Shown here piece after piece: positions 17,535 to 25,637 of a stretch of 64,000 nt of DNA. Location: positions 18,243 to 82,242 of the forward strand of contig CACNUO010000002.1 in NCBI GenBank assembly GCA_902623585.1. Direction: 5' to 3'. A model generated the notes under the pieces. The model ran no database searches. It worked only from the letters and a program-made list of their open reading frames with translations, and was not told the DNA's origin. Every line of letters starts with the position of its first letter. Position 1 is the first letter of the stretch. This DNA comes from an uncultured Alphaproteobacteria bacterium (GTDB lineage Bacteria > Pseudomonadota > Alphaproteobacteria > HIMB59 > GCA-002718135). The position numbers and the translations under genes were made by a program.

Positions 17535-18272
17535 ATGGAAGATATAATAGTTTGTGAGGGTCTAAACAAATACTATTCAGGAGTTCATGCTTTAAAAGAT
17601 TTAAGCTTAAAGATAAAAAAAGACTCTGTTGTTGGTCTTATTGGAGACAATGGTGCTGGTAAATCAACATTAATTAAAATCTTATCTGGCGCACATCAAC
17701 CTGATTCAGGTCATATATATTTTGAAGGTAATAAGGTTAAATTTAAATCTACAAAAGAAGCAATGAATTTAGGTATTGAAACAATTTATCAGTATTCGGC
17801 TTTGATCCCTGAAATGTCTATTGCAAGAAATATTTTTATTGGACGTGAACAAACTCAATATAATGTTGGCAATTTTGGTTTAATGAAAACTAAAACCATG
17901 CAGGACGATGCGATGAAAGCATTAACAGATGTTGAACTGCATCTTCGATCTCCAGATACACCAGTTAACCAATTGTCTGGAGGAGAAAGACAAGGTGTTG
18001 TGATTGCAAGAGCAATGTATTTTAAATCAAAAGTTTTAATATTAGACGAACCAACAAACCACTTATCAGTAAAAGAAACAAATAAAGTACTAAGGTTTGT
18101 AGAAGGATTAAAAAGCCAAGGCGTGACATCAATATTTATTACTCACAACTTGAGTCATGTATATCCAATTGCTGATCATTTATGTGTAATGGCAAGAGGT
18201 GAAAAAATTGCTGATTTGGATAAAAAAGACACAACAATAGATCATCTAACTGATTTATTAGTGAATGGATAA
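17535..18272 (+). CDS. Sugar ABC importer ATPase, CUT2 type, half-size
   Basis: A 245-residue single ABC cassette with Walker A GDNGAGKST, Q-loop TIYQYSALIP, signature LSGGERQGVVIAR and Walker B VLILDEPTNHL. Like the ATPase at 11416 it is FrcA-like and half the length of RbsA, so it should function as a homodimer. It is the third gene of a compact binding protein-permease-ATPase unit and is followed within 14 bases by a PhyH dioxygenase gene, which suggests the imported compound may be a substrate for that enzyme (inference). Confidence 0.9.
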   Translation: MEDIIVCEGLNKYYSGVHALKDLSLKIKKDSVVGLIGDNGAGKSTLIKILSGAHQPDSGHIYFEGNKVKFKSTKEAMNLGIETIYQYSALIPEMSIARNIFIGREQTQYNVGNFGLMKTKTMQDDAMKALTDVELHLRSPDTPVNQLSGGERQGVVIARAMYFKSKVLILDEPTNHLSVKETNKVLRFVEGLKSQGVTSIFITHNLSHVYPIADHLCVMARGEKIADLDKKDTTIDHLTDLLVNG

Positions 18273-18286
18273 TTTTGGGAGGAATT

Positions 18287-19222
18287 ATGATTAGTGATGC
18301 GCAAATAAAACAATATAACGAAGAAGGTTATACGATCGTTGAAAATGTTTTTAGTATGGATGATTTAAATCCAATATTAAATGAATTTGAAGAAATTGTT
18401 GATGATTTTGCAGAAAAAGCTTTTCAAGCTGGAAAAATTACAAACAAACATGATGATAAAGATGTCTTTAAAAGACTAGCTGCTCTCGAAAGAGATTTTA
18501 AAGGTTCTTCTGTATTAATACATCATAGAGGGGAATTAAAACCAGCTCTTGCAAATCTTTGGGGATCAAAAAAACTTTTAGATATGGTTGAAAATTGGGT
18601 TGGCAAAGATATTTCTGGTCATCCAGTTTGGAATATTAGATCTAAAACACCTCAGACAGCTAGGATGACAGTTCCATGGCACCAAGACTCTGCTTATTTA
18701 AAAGATGGAGCAGAAAAAACCACTCAGCCTGCTGCGTGGATTCCATTTCTAGATGTAAATAAAAATAATGGATGCATGCAAGTTGTTCCTGGAGGACATA
18801 GACCTGAAAGAGTTTTGAATCATAAATTAGAAAAGAAAGATGGTTCAGTAAAAGATTCTTGGTATTTATTTATTGAAGACAAAGATATTCCAGAGGAGAA
18901 AGTCGTTACTTGTGAAATGAAGGCTGGCTCAGTTCTATTTTTACATCAATTAGTTCCTCATCGATCACTTGAAAATTTATCTGAGGATGTAAGGTGGAGC
19001 GTTGACTTAAGATTTCAAAATCCAAAAGATGAAGCTGGTTTTCACACTGGTTTGGTTGATCCAATCATAATGAGAAAATCAGAAGACCCAAGTTATACAG
19101 CTGATTGGGACTCTTGGTTTAAAGGTTATGAAGAACAACACACTAAATTTAGAGGGACTTCAAAAAAAGACCAATTTGACTCCACAGTTGATGGGTCATG
19201 GTTAGATCGTTGGGATAATTAA
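18287..19222 (+). CDS. Phytanoyl-CoA dioxygenase (PhyH) family Fe(II)/2-oxoglutarate oxygenase
   Basis: A 311-residue protein with the iron-binding facial triad: His and Asp in TVPWHQDSAYL, and the distal His in LVPHRSLEN. The 2-oxoglutarate-binding arginine is in VRWSVDLRFQNP. I start at the ATG at 18287, preceded by GGGAGG, rather than a TTG 12 bases earlier that would contain that site. Family members hydroxylate or oxidatively cleave small molecules, including quaternary amines, lipids and alkyl groups. Its place behind a sugar importer and before a desaturase suggests modification of an imported compound; the substrate is unknown. Confidence 0.85.
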   Translation: MISDAQIKQYNEEGYTIVENVFSMDDLNPILNEFEEIVDDFAEKAFQAGKITNKHDDKDVFKRLAALERDFKGSSVLIHHRGELKPALANLWGSKKLLDMVENWVGKDISGHPVWNIRSKTPQTARMTVPWHQDSAYLKDGAEKTTQPAAWIPFLDVNKNNGCMQVVPGGHRPERVLNHKLEKKDGSVKDSWYLFIEDKDIPEEKVVTCEMKAGSVLFLHQLVPHRSLENLSEDVRWSVDLRFQNPKDEAGFHTGLVDPIIMRKSEDPSYTADWDSWFKGYEEQHTKFRGTSKKDQFDSTVDGSWLDRWDN

Positions 19223-19236
19223 TTTAATTATCAAGC

Positions 19237-20220
19237 ATGGAAGTTAATCTCGATGATTGGTACAGACCAGAAGTCGACAGAAAAAAATTAAAAGCCTTAA
19301 GTAAAAGAAGAGATCTACCTGGACTAATCCATTTCTTCTTTTATTTTTTATCTTTATTTATTTCAGGATATTTAGCATACATTACTTTAGGTACGTGGTG
19401 GACATATCTATTCTTTTTTATTTATGGTACGATTTATGCGTTCAGTGTAGCGAACTGGCATGAAACTGTTCATCGAACTGCATTCAAGACTCGTTGGATA
19501 AATGAATTTTTTTATCATATCAGTTCTTTCATGTGTGACTTTGAAGGTTTTAGATGGCGTTGGAGCCATACTTTCCATCATTCAAAGACATTACAAACAG
19601 AAGATGATTATGATCACGAAATACAAGTATCAAGACCGATAGAATTATTTGCATTCTTTTTGAATTTTATACCTCTTACAGATTTATTATACCCACATAA
19701 ATTAATTAAGTTTGAAGTTCTAAAACATGCTTTTGGAAAATTCACTCCAGTTATTGATATAACAGCGCCTAAAGAAGAAAAGAAAAAAATTCTTTGGAAC
19801 TCAAGATTATATGTTTTTATTTGGTTAACAGTTATTGCATATTCTTTTTACTTAGGTTCTTTCTTACCAATAATTTATATTATTTTACCAACTTATATTG
19901 GGAAGCCAATTTGGTTTGCCGTAAATGTGACTCAACACCTAGCTGCTAAAGTTGACACAAAAGATCACCGCTTAAGCACTTACTCTGTTAGAATAAATCC
20001 AATATTAAGTTTTTTATATTGGCATATGGAATATCATTTAGAGCATCATATGTTTCCTATGGTGCCTTCATACAATTTAAAAAAATTACGAAAAGAAATT
20101 GATAAAGAATTACCACAACCGTTCACGAGTCTTTTTGATTTTTATAAAAAAGTTTTGCCAGCTGTTATATCTTTGGCTACTGATCAAAATAAATATTATA
20201 AAGTTAAATTAAATAATTAA
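19237..20220 (+). CDS. Membrane fatty acid desaturase/hydroxylase family protein
   Basis: A 327-residue membrane-bound di-iron protein with all three histidine boxes: HETVH (about residues 80-84), HTFHH (about 110-114) and EYHLEHH (about 265-271). Two hydrophobic helical hairpins frame the boxes. Relatives desaturate acyl lipids or hydroxylate small hydrophobic molecules. It starts 14 bases after the PhyH gene, so the two oxygen-dependent enzymes are probably co-expressed with the upstream importer. It could modify membrane lipids or an imported molecule; the sequence does not decide. Confidence 0.85.
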   Translation: MEVNLDDWYRPEVDRKKLKALSKRRDLPGLIHFFFYFLSLFISGYLAYITLGTWWTYLFFFIYGTIYAFSVANWHETVHRTAFKTRWINEFFYHISSFMCDFEGFRWRWSHTFHHSKTLQTEDDYDHEIQVSRPIELFAFFLNFIPLTDLLYPHKLIKFEVLKHAFGKFTPVIDITAPKEEKKKILWNSRLYVFIWLTVIAYSFYLGSFLPIIYIILPTYIGKPIWFAVNVTQHLAAKVDTKDHRLSTYSVRINPILSFLYWHMEYHLEHHMFPMVPSYNLKKLRKEIDKELPQPFTSLFDFYKKVLPAVISLATDQNKYYKVKLNN

Positions 20221-20221
20221 A

Positions 20222-20647
20222 CTACCAAGAACCAGAATTTTCCATAGACTTCCATGGTTCTTGTTCAGGTAAAGATTCCCCTTCTTGTAAGATCTCAATG
20301 GAAATTCCATCGGGAGAGCGAACAAAAGCCATATGTCCATCACGAGGTGGTCTATTAATTGTGACGCCGTTGTTCATTAATTTTTCACACACTTCATAAA
20401 TATTGTTAACACTGTAAGCTAGATGACCAAAGTTTCTTCCTCCAGTATATTTTTCCGGATCCCAATTATATGTTAGTTCAAGAAGACCTGTTCTTTCATC
20501 GCTATTTTCAGCAGCTAAAAATATTAGGGTAAAACGACCTTTTTCATTGTCAACTCGTCGCACCTCTTTTAATCCAAGTTTGTTACAGTAAAAATCTAGA
20601 GAAGTATCAATGTTCTCAACCCTCACCATTGTGTGTAAATATTTCAT
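20222..20647 (-). CDS. gloA: Glyoxalase I (lactoylglutathione lyase)
   Basis: A 141-residue VOC-fold protein. It has the N-terminal MVRVENIDTSLDFYCNKLG, central LLELTYNWDPEKYTGGRNFGHLAY and C-terminal IEILQ of GloA; the metal ligands His, Glu, His and Glu fall in those segments (HTMV, LLELT, FGHLAY, ISIEIL). It converts the methylglyoxal-glutathione adduct to S-lactoylglutathione. It ends two bases from the convergent desaturase gene and is transcribed away from the Tat-exported binding protein gene. Confidence 0.9.
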   Translation of the reverse strand: MKYLHTMVRVENIDTSLDFYCNKLGLKEVRRVDNEKGRFTLIFLAAENSDERTGLLELTYNWDPEKYTGGRNFGHLAYSVNNIYEVCEKLMNNGVTINRPPRDGHMAFVRSPDGISIEILQEGESLPEQEPWKSMENSGSW

Positions 20648-20689
20648 AAAAACTAATAAATATTAACACAATTTTAAATTTATTTTCAA

Positions 20690-20717
20690 TTGTTATTTTG
20701 CTTAATTCACGTAAAAT
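20690..20717 (+). promoter_or_regulatory. Candidate promoter for the CUT1/sulfatase operon
   Basis: TTGTTA (20690-20695) and TAAAAT (20712-20717) with a 16-base spacer lie upstream of the Tat-type binding protein gene. The predicted start would give a leader of about 17 bases containing the GGGAGGA ribosome site. A+T richness makes chance similarity possible. Confidence 0.4.
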
Positions 20718-20740
20718 AAAATTCAAATAGGGAGGAATTA

Positions 20741-22273
20741 ATGAAGAAGAAAAAAGAATTAAAAATCTCTAGACGTACAGTAATGAAGGGTGCTCTTGCT
20801 GCTGGTGCAATGATGTCAGCAGGATCTATTCCTTCAAAACTATTTGCTGGAGAATTTAATATTCCTGATCCACTAAAACCATTACCAACAACAGGTGGTA
20901 ATATGAGATGGATTGATAGTGGTGACATGAAAGGTGTCTTTTGGAAAAAACTTTTTCCAGAATATGCAGCTTCAAGAGGTATCACTATTGAATATGATGG
21001 TTTGCCATGGAAAGAAATAAATAAAATTGTTCCAATAGCTATAAGAAATGGAACTGTTCATGATGTATTCCAATTACCTTTAGGAATGGATCCAGGTGTT
21101 GCTGTATCTGAAGGTTGGGTTCAACCTTGGGATGATTATATTGAAAACCTAGATGAATGGTTAGCAAATTTCCCTGCTGGAGTTTATTTACCTGGTGTCA
21201 ACCAATTCAATGGAAAGACATATGGTTTATGCTTAACAGCTAACAAAAGAACAGGAACTTGTCTTCTCTATAGTGAAAAATATATGAGTGAGGCTGGATA
21301 TGATCCTCAAGCTGGTCGTATGACATATTCTGAAATCAGAGATGCTGCAAAAAAAATTACTAAAAGAGGTAATGGTCAGTATTATGGTTGGATTATTGGT
21401 GGAAACCAAGTTAATCGATGGGAAGATGTTGTTCACACTTTTGGTCAAGTAGCTGGAGCACATGGAGGAAGAGGTGGCTTTACAAATAGACACATTAATT
21501 TCCAAAATGGTAAATTCCAAATTGCTTCTGATCAATATATGGAAGCAGTTGAATTACTTCTTCAATTAAAATCTGATGGAAGTGCTTTCCCTGGTGTCAT
21601 GAGTATGAACGCTCCTCAAGCTAGAGCTCTTATGCCTCAAGGTGCAGCAGGAATGATATTCCAAGGTCCTTGGTGTATTGGAGTTTGGGGTAGAGATGCT
21701 CCGGAGTGGAAATACGGTATTGCTAGTGAGCCTGTTCCAGATGGAAAAAAAGCTCAACCACTTTATATTGCAGAGGGTGGGTCAAATACGCTTTGGTTAA
21801 GTGCTAATAGTACAATGGGACCATTTGCTGGTGACCTAATTAGATTCATGGGAACTGAGCAAGGTCAAATTTATTGGGCACAAACTGTTGGTGCAGCAGA
21901 TCCTGCTGTTAATCCAGAAGCAGTTGCAAAAGCTGGTTTGACTGGACCATCAGCTCAAGCACTTGCAATGTTTGCTGAAAATCTACTTGTTGGACCAAAT
22001 CCAATAGTTAGAAATAAAGATGTAGGTGTTGTAGCTGCTAAGTCTAGAGTTCCAGACCCATCTTTAGCTTTAGTTATTCAAGGGCTATATACTGGACAAC
22101 TTAAAGGTGTCGAAGCACAGCTTAAAGATTGTAATCAGAGATATGAAGATGCGCTTGATCAAGCAGTTGAAGCAGCAAGAGCAGATGGTGCTAACGTTAC
22201 TCGTGATGATTGGGTGTTCCCAAATTGGGATATCAACTCCAATTATGGCGCGTCAAAATATAGCGAACTTTAA
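20741..22273 (+). CDS. Extracellular solute-binding protein, CUT1 type, Tat-exported
   Basis: A 510-residue family 1 solute-binding protein. The N-terminus carries a twin-arginine signal (ISRRTVMKG followed by an alanine/methionine-rich hydrophobic stretch to about residue 36). Body segments such as GAAGMIFQGPWCIGVWG and LWLSANSTMGP are typical of carbohydrate-binding lipoprotein-like SBPs. It is about 80-90 residues longer than most MalE/ThuE-type proteins. Export in the folded state could indicate a cofactor or simply lineage habit. It starts an operon with two permeases and four sulfatases, so a sulfated carbohydrate is a reasonable ligand (inference). Confidence 0.87.
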   Translation: MKKKKELKISRRTVMKGALAAGAMMSAGSIPSKLFAGEFNIPDPLKPLPTTGGNMRWIDSGDMKGVFWKKLFPEYAASRGITIEYDGLPWKEINKIVPIAIRNGTVHDVFQLPLGMDPGVAVSEGWVQPWDDYIENLDEWLANFPAGVYLPGVNQFNGKTYGLCLTANKRTGTCLLYSEKYMSEAGYDPQAGRMTYSEIRDAAKKITKRGNGQYYGWIIGGNQVNRWEDVVHTFGQVAGAHGGRGGFTNRHINFQNGKFQIASDQYMEAVELLLQLKSDGSAFPGVMSMNAPQARALMPQGAAGMIFQGPWCIGVWGRDAPEWKYGIASEPVPDGKKAQPLYIAEGGSNTLWLSANSTMGPFAGDLIRFMGTEQGQIYWAQTVGAADPAVNPEAVAKAGLTGPSAQALAMFAENLLVGPNPIVRNKDVGVVAAKSRVPDPSLALVIQGLYTGQLKGVEAQLKDCNQRYEDALDQAVEAARADGANVTRDDWVFPNWDINSNYGASKYSEL

Positions 22274-22285
22274 TACAAATTAACT

Positions 22286-22311
22286 AAAGGCGAGTTTATA
22301 CTCGCCTTTTT
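22286..22311 (+). terminator. Intercistronic hairpin/terminator between binding protein and permease
   Basis: AAAGGCGAG (22286-22294) pairs with CTCGCCTTT (22301-22309) around TTTATA, with T's to 22311. The permease ATG follows at 22315, so the structure would give binding protein in excess over permease by partial termination. Confidence 0.82.
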
Positions 22312-22314
22312 ATC

Positions 22315-23229
22315 ATGAATAAAAAATCTTTATCCAAACAGATATACGATGCGAGATGGTGTTATGTATTTGTTCTACCATGTTTAATTTTAACAGGAAT
22401 GTTTGTCATTTATCCTATTGGAATGTCTTGGTATTTTTCTTTATTAGATTGGAGTGGTTTTACAAAAGAAGCAAAATTTATTGGCCTTCAAAATTATTAT
22501 GAAGCTGTCAATGATGAATTCTTTTGGGATGCATTCATTCGTTCTTTTATTTTTATGTTTGGAACAGTTCCAGTAAAAATTGTTTTAGGATTTATAATTG
22601 CAGTATTTTTAAATAATCAAGTTTTGAAACTTGCTCCTTTCTTTCGTACTGTAATCTTTATGCCTGTAGTTACTGCAATTGCTATCATTGGTATTGTAAT
22701 GACTTTTGTATTTAGCCCTTTTAATGGACCTGCTAATAAATTTTTAATGTCTACTAATTTAACTTCTGCTCCAATTGATTTTCTTGGAAACCCAGATACG
22801 GTGCTTCCAACTGTAATGGGAGTATATGTTTGGAAATGGCTAGGGATAACTATGATGTATTGGCTTGCCGCTTTACAAACAGTCCCACAAGATGTTTACG
22901 ATGCTGCAAAAATTGATGGTGCTGAAGGATATAGATTATGGATCCATATTATTTTACCAATTGTACTACCTTTTGCTATTGTCATTATTCTTGTGGAGGC
23001 AGTTGGAGCACTAAATGTTTTTCCTTTAATTGAAACTATGACTGCTGGAGGACCATTCTTTAGTAGTGAAGTTATGGAAATATATATTTTTAGAACAGCT
23101 TTTGTAACTGACTCTGGCACAATGCCTAGGCTTGGATACGCTTGTGCTGCAGGAGTATTTTGGGGTGTTGCAGTTTTATTTATTACAGTACTTCAGGGAT
23201 TATGGATGAGGAGAACTCGAAGAATATGA
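22315..23229 (+). CDS. Sugar ABC importer permease 1, CUT1 (MalF/UgpA type)
   Basis: A 304-residue protein with six predicted helices and the cytoplasmic EAA-loop (VPQDVYDAAKIDGAEGY, about residues 190-206) that docks with the ATPase. The end overlaps the next permease by four bases (ATGA). It forms a heterodimer with the product of 23226-24077 and takes substrate from the Tat-exported binding protein. No ATPase gene is found in this operon. Confidence 0.93.
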   Translation: MNKKSLSKQIYDARWCYVFVLPCLILTGMFVIYPIGMSWYFSLLDWSGFTKEAKFIGLQNYYEAVNDEFFWDAFIRSFIFMFGTVPVKIVLGFIIAVFLNNQVLKLAPFFRTVIFMPVVTAIAIIGIVMTFVFSPFNGPANKFLMSTNLTSAPIDFLGNPDTVLPTVMGVYVWKWLGITMMYWLAALQTVPQDVYDAAKIDGAEGYRLWIHIILPIVLPFAIVIILVEAVGALNVFPLIETMTAGGPFFSSEVMEIYIFRTAFVTDSGTMPRLGYACAAGVFWGVAVLFITVLQGLWMRRTRRI

Positions 23230-24077
23230 GCAGATACTTAAATTTTATTGCTGAAAAAAACCAAGTTAAATATTTAATTATAACTATAGCTTTTATTATT
23301 TTCTCTTTCTTTTGGATCTATCCATTACTGTGGGTACTTTCAGCCTCTTTCAAAACTGATTTTGAAATTTGGGGAGGCTTAGGTTTAATCCCTGACCGGC
23401 TTGTTTGGGAAAATTTTGAAAGAGCATGGTTTGGTGCAAATATGGGTAGGTATTTTTTTAACACCCTTATTATCACAGTTGTTTCGGTAATTATAGTTGT
23501 CGTAACAACTGGTATGTTTGGTTACGTAATTGGAAGATATTCTTTTCCAGGAAAAAAAATACTTATAGGAATTTTAATTAGTACAATTTTTATTCCTCAA
23601 GGTTACACAATTATTCCTGTTTTTGATTTATTAAATAATTTAAATATTTCTAAAAACTTAATTGGACTAACACTCGCAACAGCAGGACACACTCCAGTAA
23701 TTTATATTTTATTGTTTGCAGGATATTTTTCGAGAGTTCCTGTAGAGCTTGAAGAAGCAGCTAAAATGGATGGAGCGGGCTTTGTTCGAACATTTATTTC
23801 AATCATGTTACCTTTAACAAAACCAGTAGTAGCTACAGTTTCTATTCTACAAGTTTTGCATGCATGGAATGACTTCTTGTTACCAGTTGTCATCACATTA
23901 GGTAATCCTGATATACGAACACTATCCGTAGGCGTGTACGCTTTTAAAGGTGAGTACTTTGTCGATTGGTCTGGTATGGCAGCTGCATCTGTTATAACTA
24001 TTTTGCCTATAATTATTTTATTTTTGTTTATGCAAAAATATTTTGTTGAAGGTGTTCAAGGAGCTGTAAAAGGGTAA
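23226..24077 (+). CDS. Sugar ABC importer permease 2, CUT1 (MalG/UgpE type)
   Basis: A 283-residue six-helix permease with the EAA-loop VPVELEEAAKMDGAGF and a short N-terminal cytoplasmic segment. I place the start at the ATG overlapping the previous stop (ATGA at 23226). A longer frame reaching back to 23142 lies wholly inside the upstream gene. The last residues FVEGVQGAVKG are typical for MalG-type permeases. The first sulfatase gene starts three bases after the stop, linking transport directly to desulfation. Confidence 0.93.
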   Translation: MSRYLNFIAEKNQVKYLIITIAFIIFSFFWIYPLLWVLSASFKTDFEIWGGLGLIPDRLVWENFERAWFGANMGRYFFNTLIITVVSVIIVVVTTGMFGYVIGRYSFPGKKILIGILISTIFIPQGYTIIPVFDLLNNLNISKNLIGLTLATAGHTPVIYILLFAGYFSRVPVELEEAAKMDGAGFVRTFISIMLPLTKPVVATVSILQVLHAWNDFLLPVVITLGNPDIRTLSVGVYAFKGEYFVDWSGMAAASVITILPIIILFLFMQKYFVEGVQGAVKG

Positions 24078-24079
24078 AT

Positions 24080-25621
24080 ATGAAAAGGCCAAATATTTTA
24101 TTAATTACTTCCGATCAACAGCATCATGATACTATTGGAAAATTTAATTCAAAAATACAAACACCGTATTTAGATAAGCTTTGTGATGAGGGTATGAATT
24201 TTACAAGAGCTTATTGTCCATCACCAGTTTGCACGCCGTCAAGAGCAAGTATTATTACTGGACAATATCCGTCTTCTCATGGAGCTTGGACAATTGGAGT
24301 TAAATTAGATGAAGAAGTAGAAACTATTGGAGAACTTTTATACAAAAATGGTTACTCTACTGGTTTAATTGGTAAAGCACATTTCCAGCCATTAACTTCA
24401 GTTCCAGGTCAGGAATCTATAGAAGGACAACCAACTTTAAGAGATTTAGAATTTTGGAAAAATTTTAAAGGACCTTGGTATGGCTTTGAACATATTGAGC
24501 TAGCACGTAATCATGCAGATGAAAGTCATGTAGGTCAACATTATGCAATTTGGATGGAACAAAACGGTCTTAGTGATTGGAAAGAATATTTTCAACCAGT
24601 GCCTGGTGAAACTTCTAAATATGCTCCTCCAATTGCTCGCGAATATGACTACTGGGCAAGACCGGATAGGGTTTGGAAGTTAGATGAAAAACATCACTAC
24701 ACAAATTGGACAGCTGAAAGATCAATTGAATTTTTAGATCAACAAAAAGATGACAAGCCATTTTTTCTTTGGACAAGCTTTCAGGATCCACATCCACCAT
24801 ACGTATTAAGTGAACCATGGGCATCAATGTATAATCCAGAAGACATGTCACCTGGAACGTTAAAAGAAGGTGAACACGAATTAAATCCACCACATTTTGG
24901 AAAAACACAAACGACAAATCCTGATTTTGACAATTGGCATTCACCATTTAACGCTCATGGTTGCATGAGTCATCTGTATCCTATGGAAGAATTAAAAAAA
25001 GACATGGCAATTTATTATGGCATGGTTAGTTTTATGGATAAGAATATTGGAAAAATAATTAATAAGTTAGATCAAATGGGTGAACTTGATAATACCATAA
25101 TTATTTTTACTACTGATCATGGTCACTTTATAGGACAGCATGGTTTAATTGCTAAAGGACCATTCCACTATGAAGATATGCTCCGTTTACCATTTATTGT
25201 TAGATGGCCAGATAAAGTTCCTCAAAATTCATCATCTTCATCTTTATTGAGTTTAGTTGATCTTGCGCCAACATTTTTAAAAGTCGCGGGCATTGATATA
25301 CCAACCCAAATGCAAGGAGTGGATCAAACGGATGTATTTTATGGCAACAAGGAAAGTATCCGTTCACATATATTTGTTGAAAACAGACATAATCCAAGAA
25401 TGCCTCATTTAAAAACTTATATTAATGATAATTATAAAATTTCTATTTACCGAGAAGCTAACTATGGTGAACTTTTTGATTTAGAAAATGATCCAAACGA
25501 ATATAATAATTTATGGGATAATACGAACGCACAAACATTAAAAAAAGATTTATTATTCAAGTTTGCGCAAGCCACGTTAAAAGATGAAACATCAAAAATG
25601 AAAAGAGTTTCAGGCGCTTAA
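24080..25621 (+). CDS. Type I sulfatase 1, cytoplasmic
   Basis: A 513-residue alkaline-phosphatase-superfamily hydrolase with the sulfatase core CTPSR (Cys51, the residue converted to formylglycine), N-terminal metal-binding TSDQQ, GLIGKAHF, and the distal metal site TTDHGHFIGQHG. It begins directly with the catalytic domain, so no signal peptide is present and action in the cytoplasm is expected. It lies three bases downstream of the CUT1 permease. The family removes sulfate esters from sugars or small alcohols; phosphonate monoester hydrolases share the motif and are an alternative. No formylglycine-generating enzyme gene is in the window. Confidence 0.9.
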   Translation: MKRPNILLITSDQQHHDTIGKFNSKIQTPYLDKLCDEGMNFTRAYCPSPVCTPSRASIITGQYPSSHGAWTIGVKLDEEVETIGELLYKNGYSTGLIGKAHFQPLTSVPGQESIEGQPTLRDLEFWKNFKGPWYGFEHIELARNHADESHVGQHYAIWMEQNGLSDWKEYFQPVPGETSKYAPPIAREYDYWARPDRVWKLDEKHHYTNWTAERSIEFLDQQKDDKPFFLWTSFQDPHPPYVLSEPWASMYNPEDMSPGTLKEGEHELNPPHFGKTQTTNPDFDNWHSPFNAHGCMSHLYPMEELKKDMAIYYGMVSFMDKNIGKIINKLDQMGELDNTIIIFTTDHGHFIGQHGLIAKGPFHYEDMLRLPFIVRWPDKVPQNSSSSSLLSLVDLAPTFLKVAGIDIPTQMQGVDQTDVFYGNKESIRSHIFVENRHNPRMPHLKTYINDNYKISIYREANYGELFDLENDPNEYNNLWDNTNAQTLKKDLLFKFAQATLKDETSKMKRVSGA

Positions 25622-25637
25622 TTAAGAAAGGATAAAG

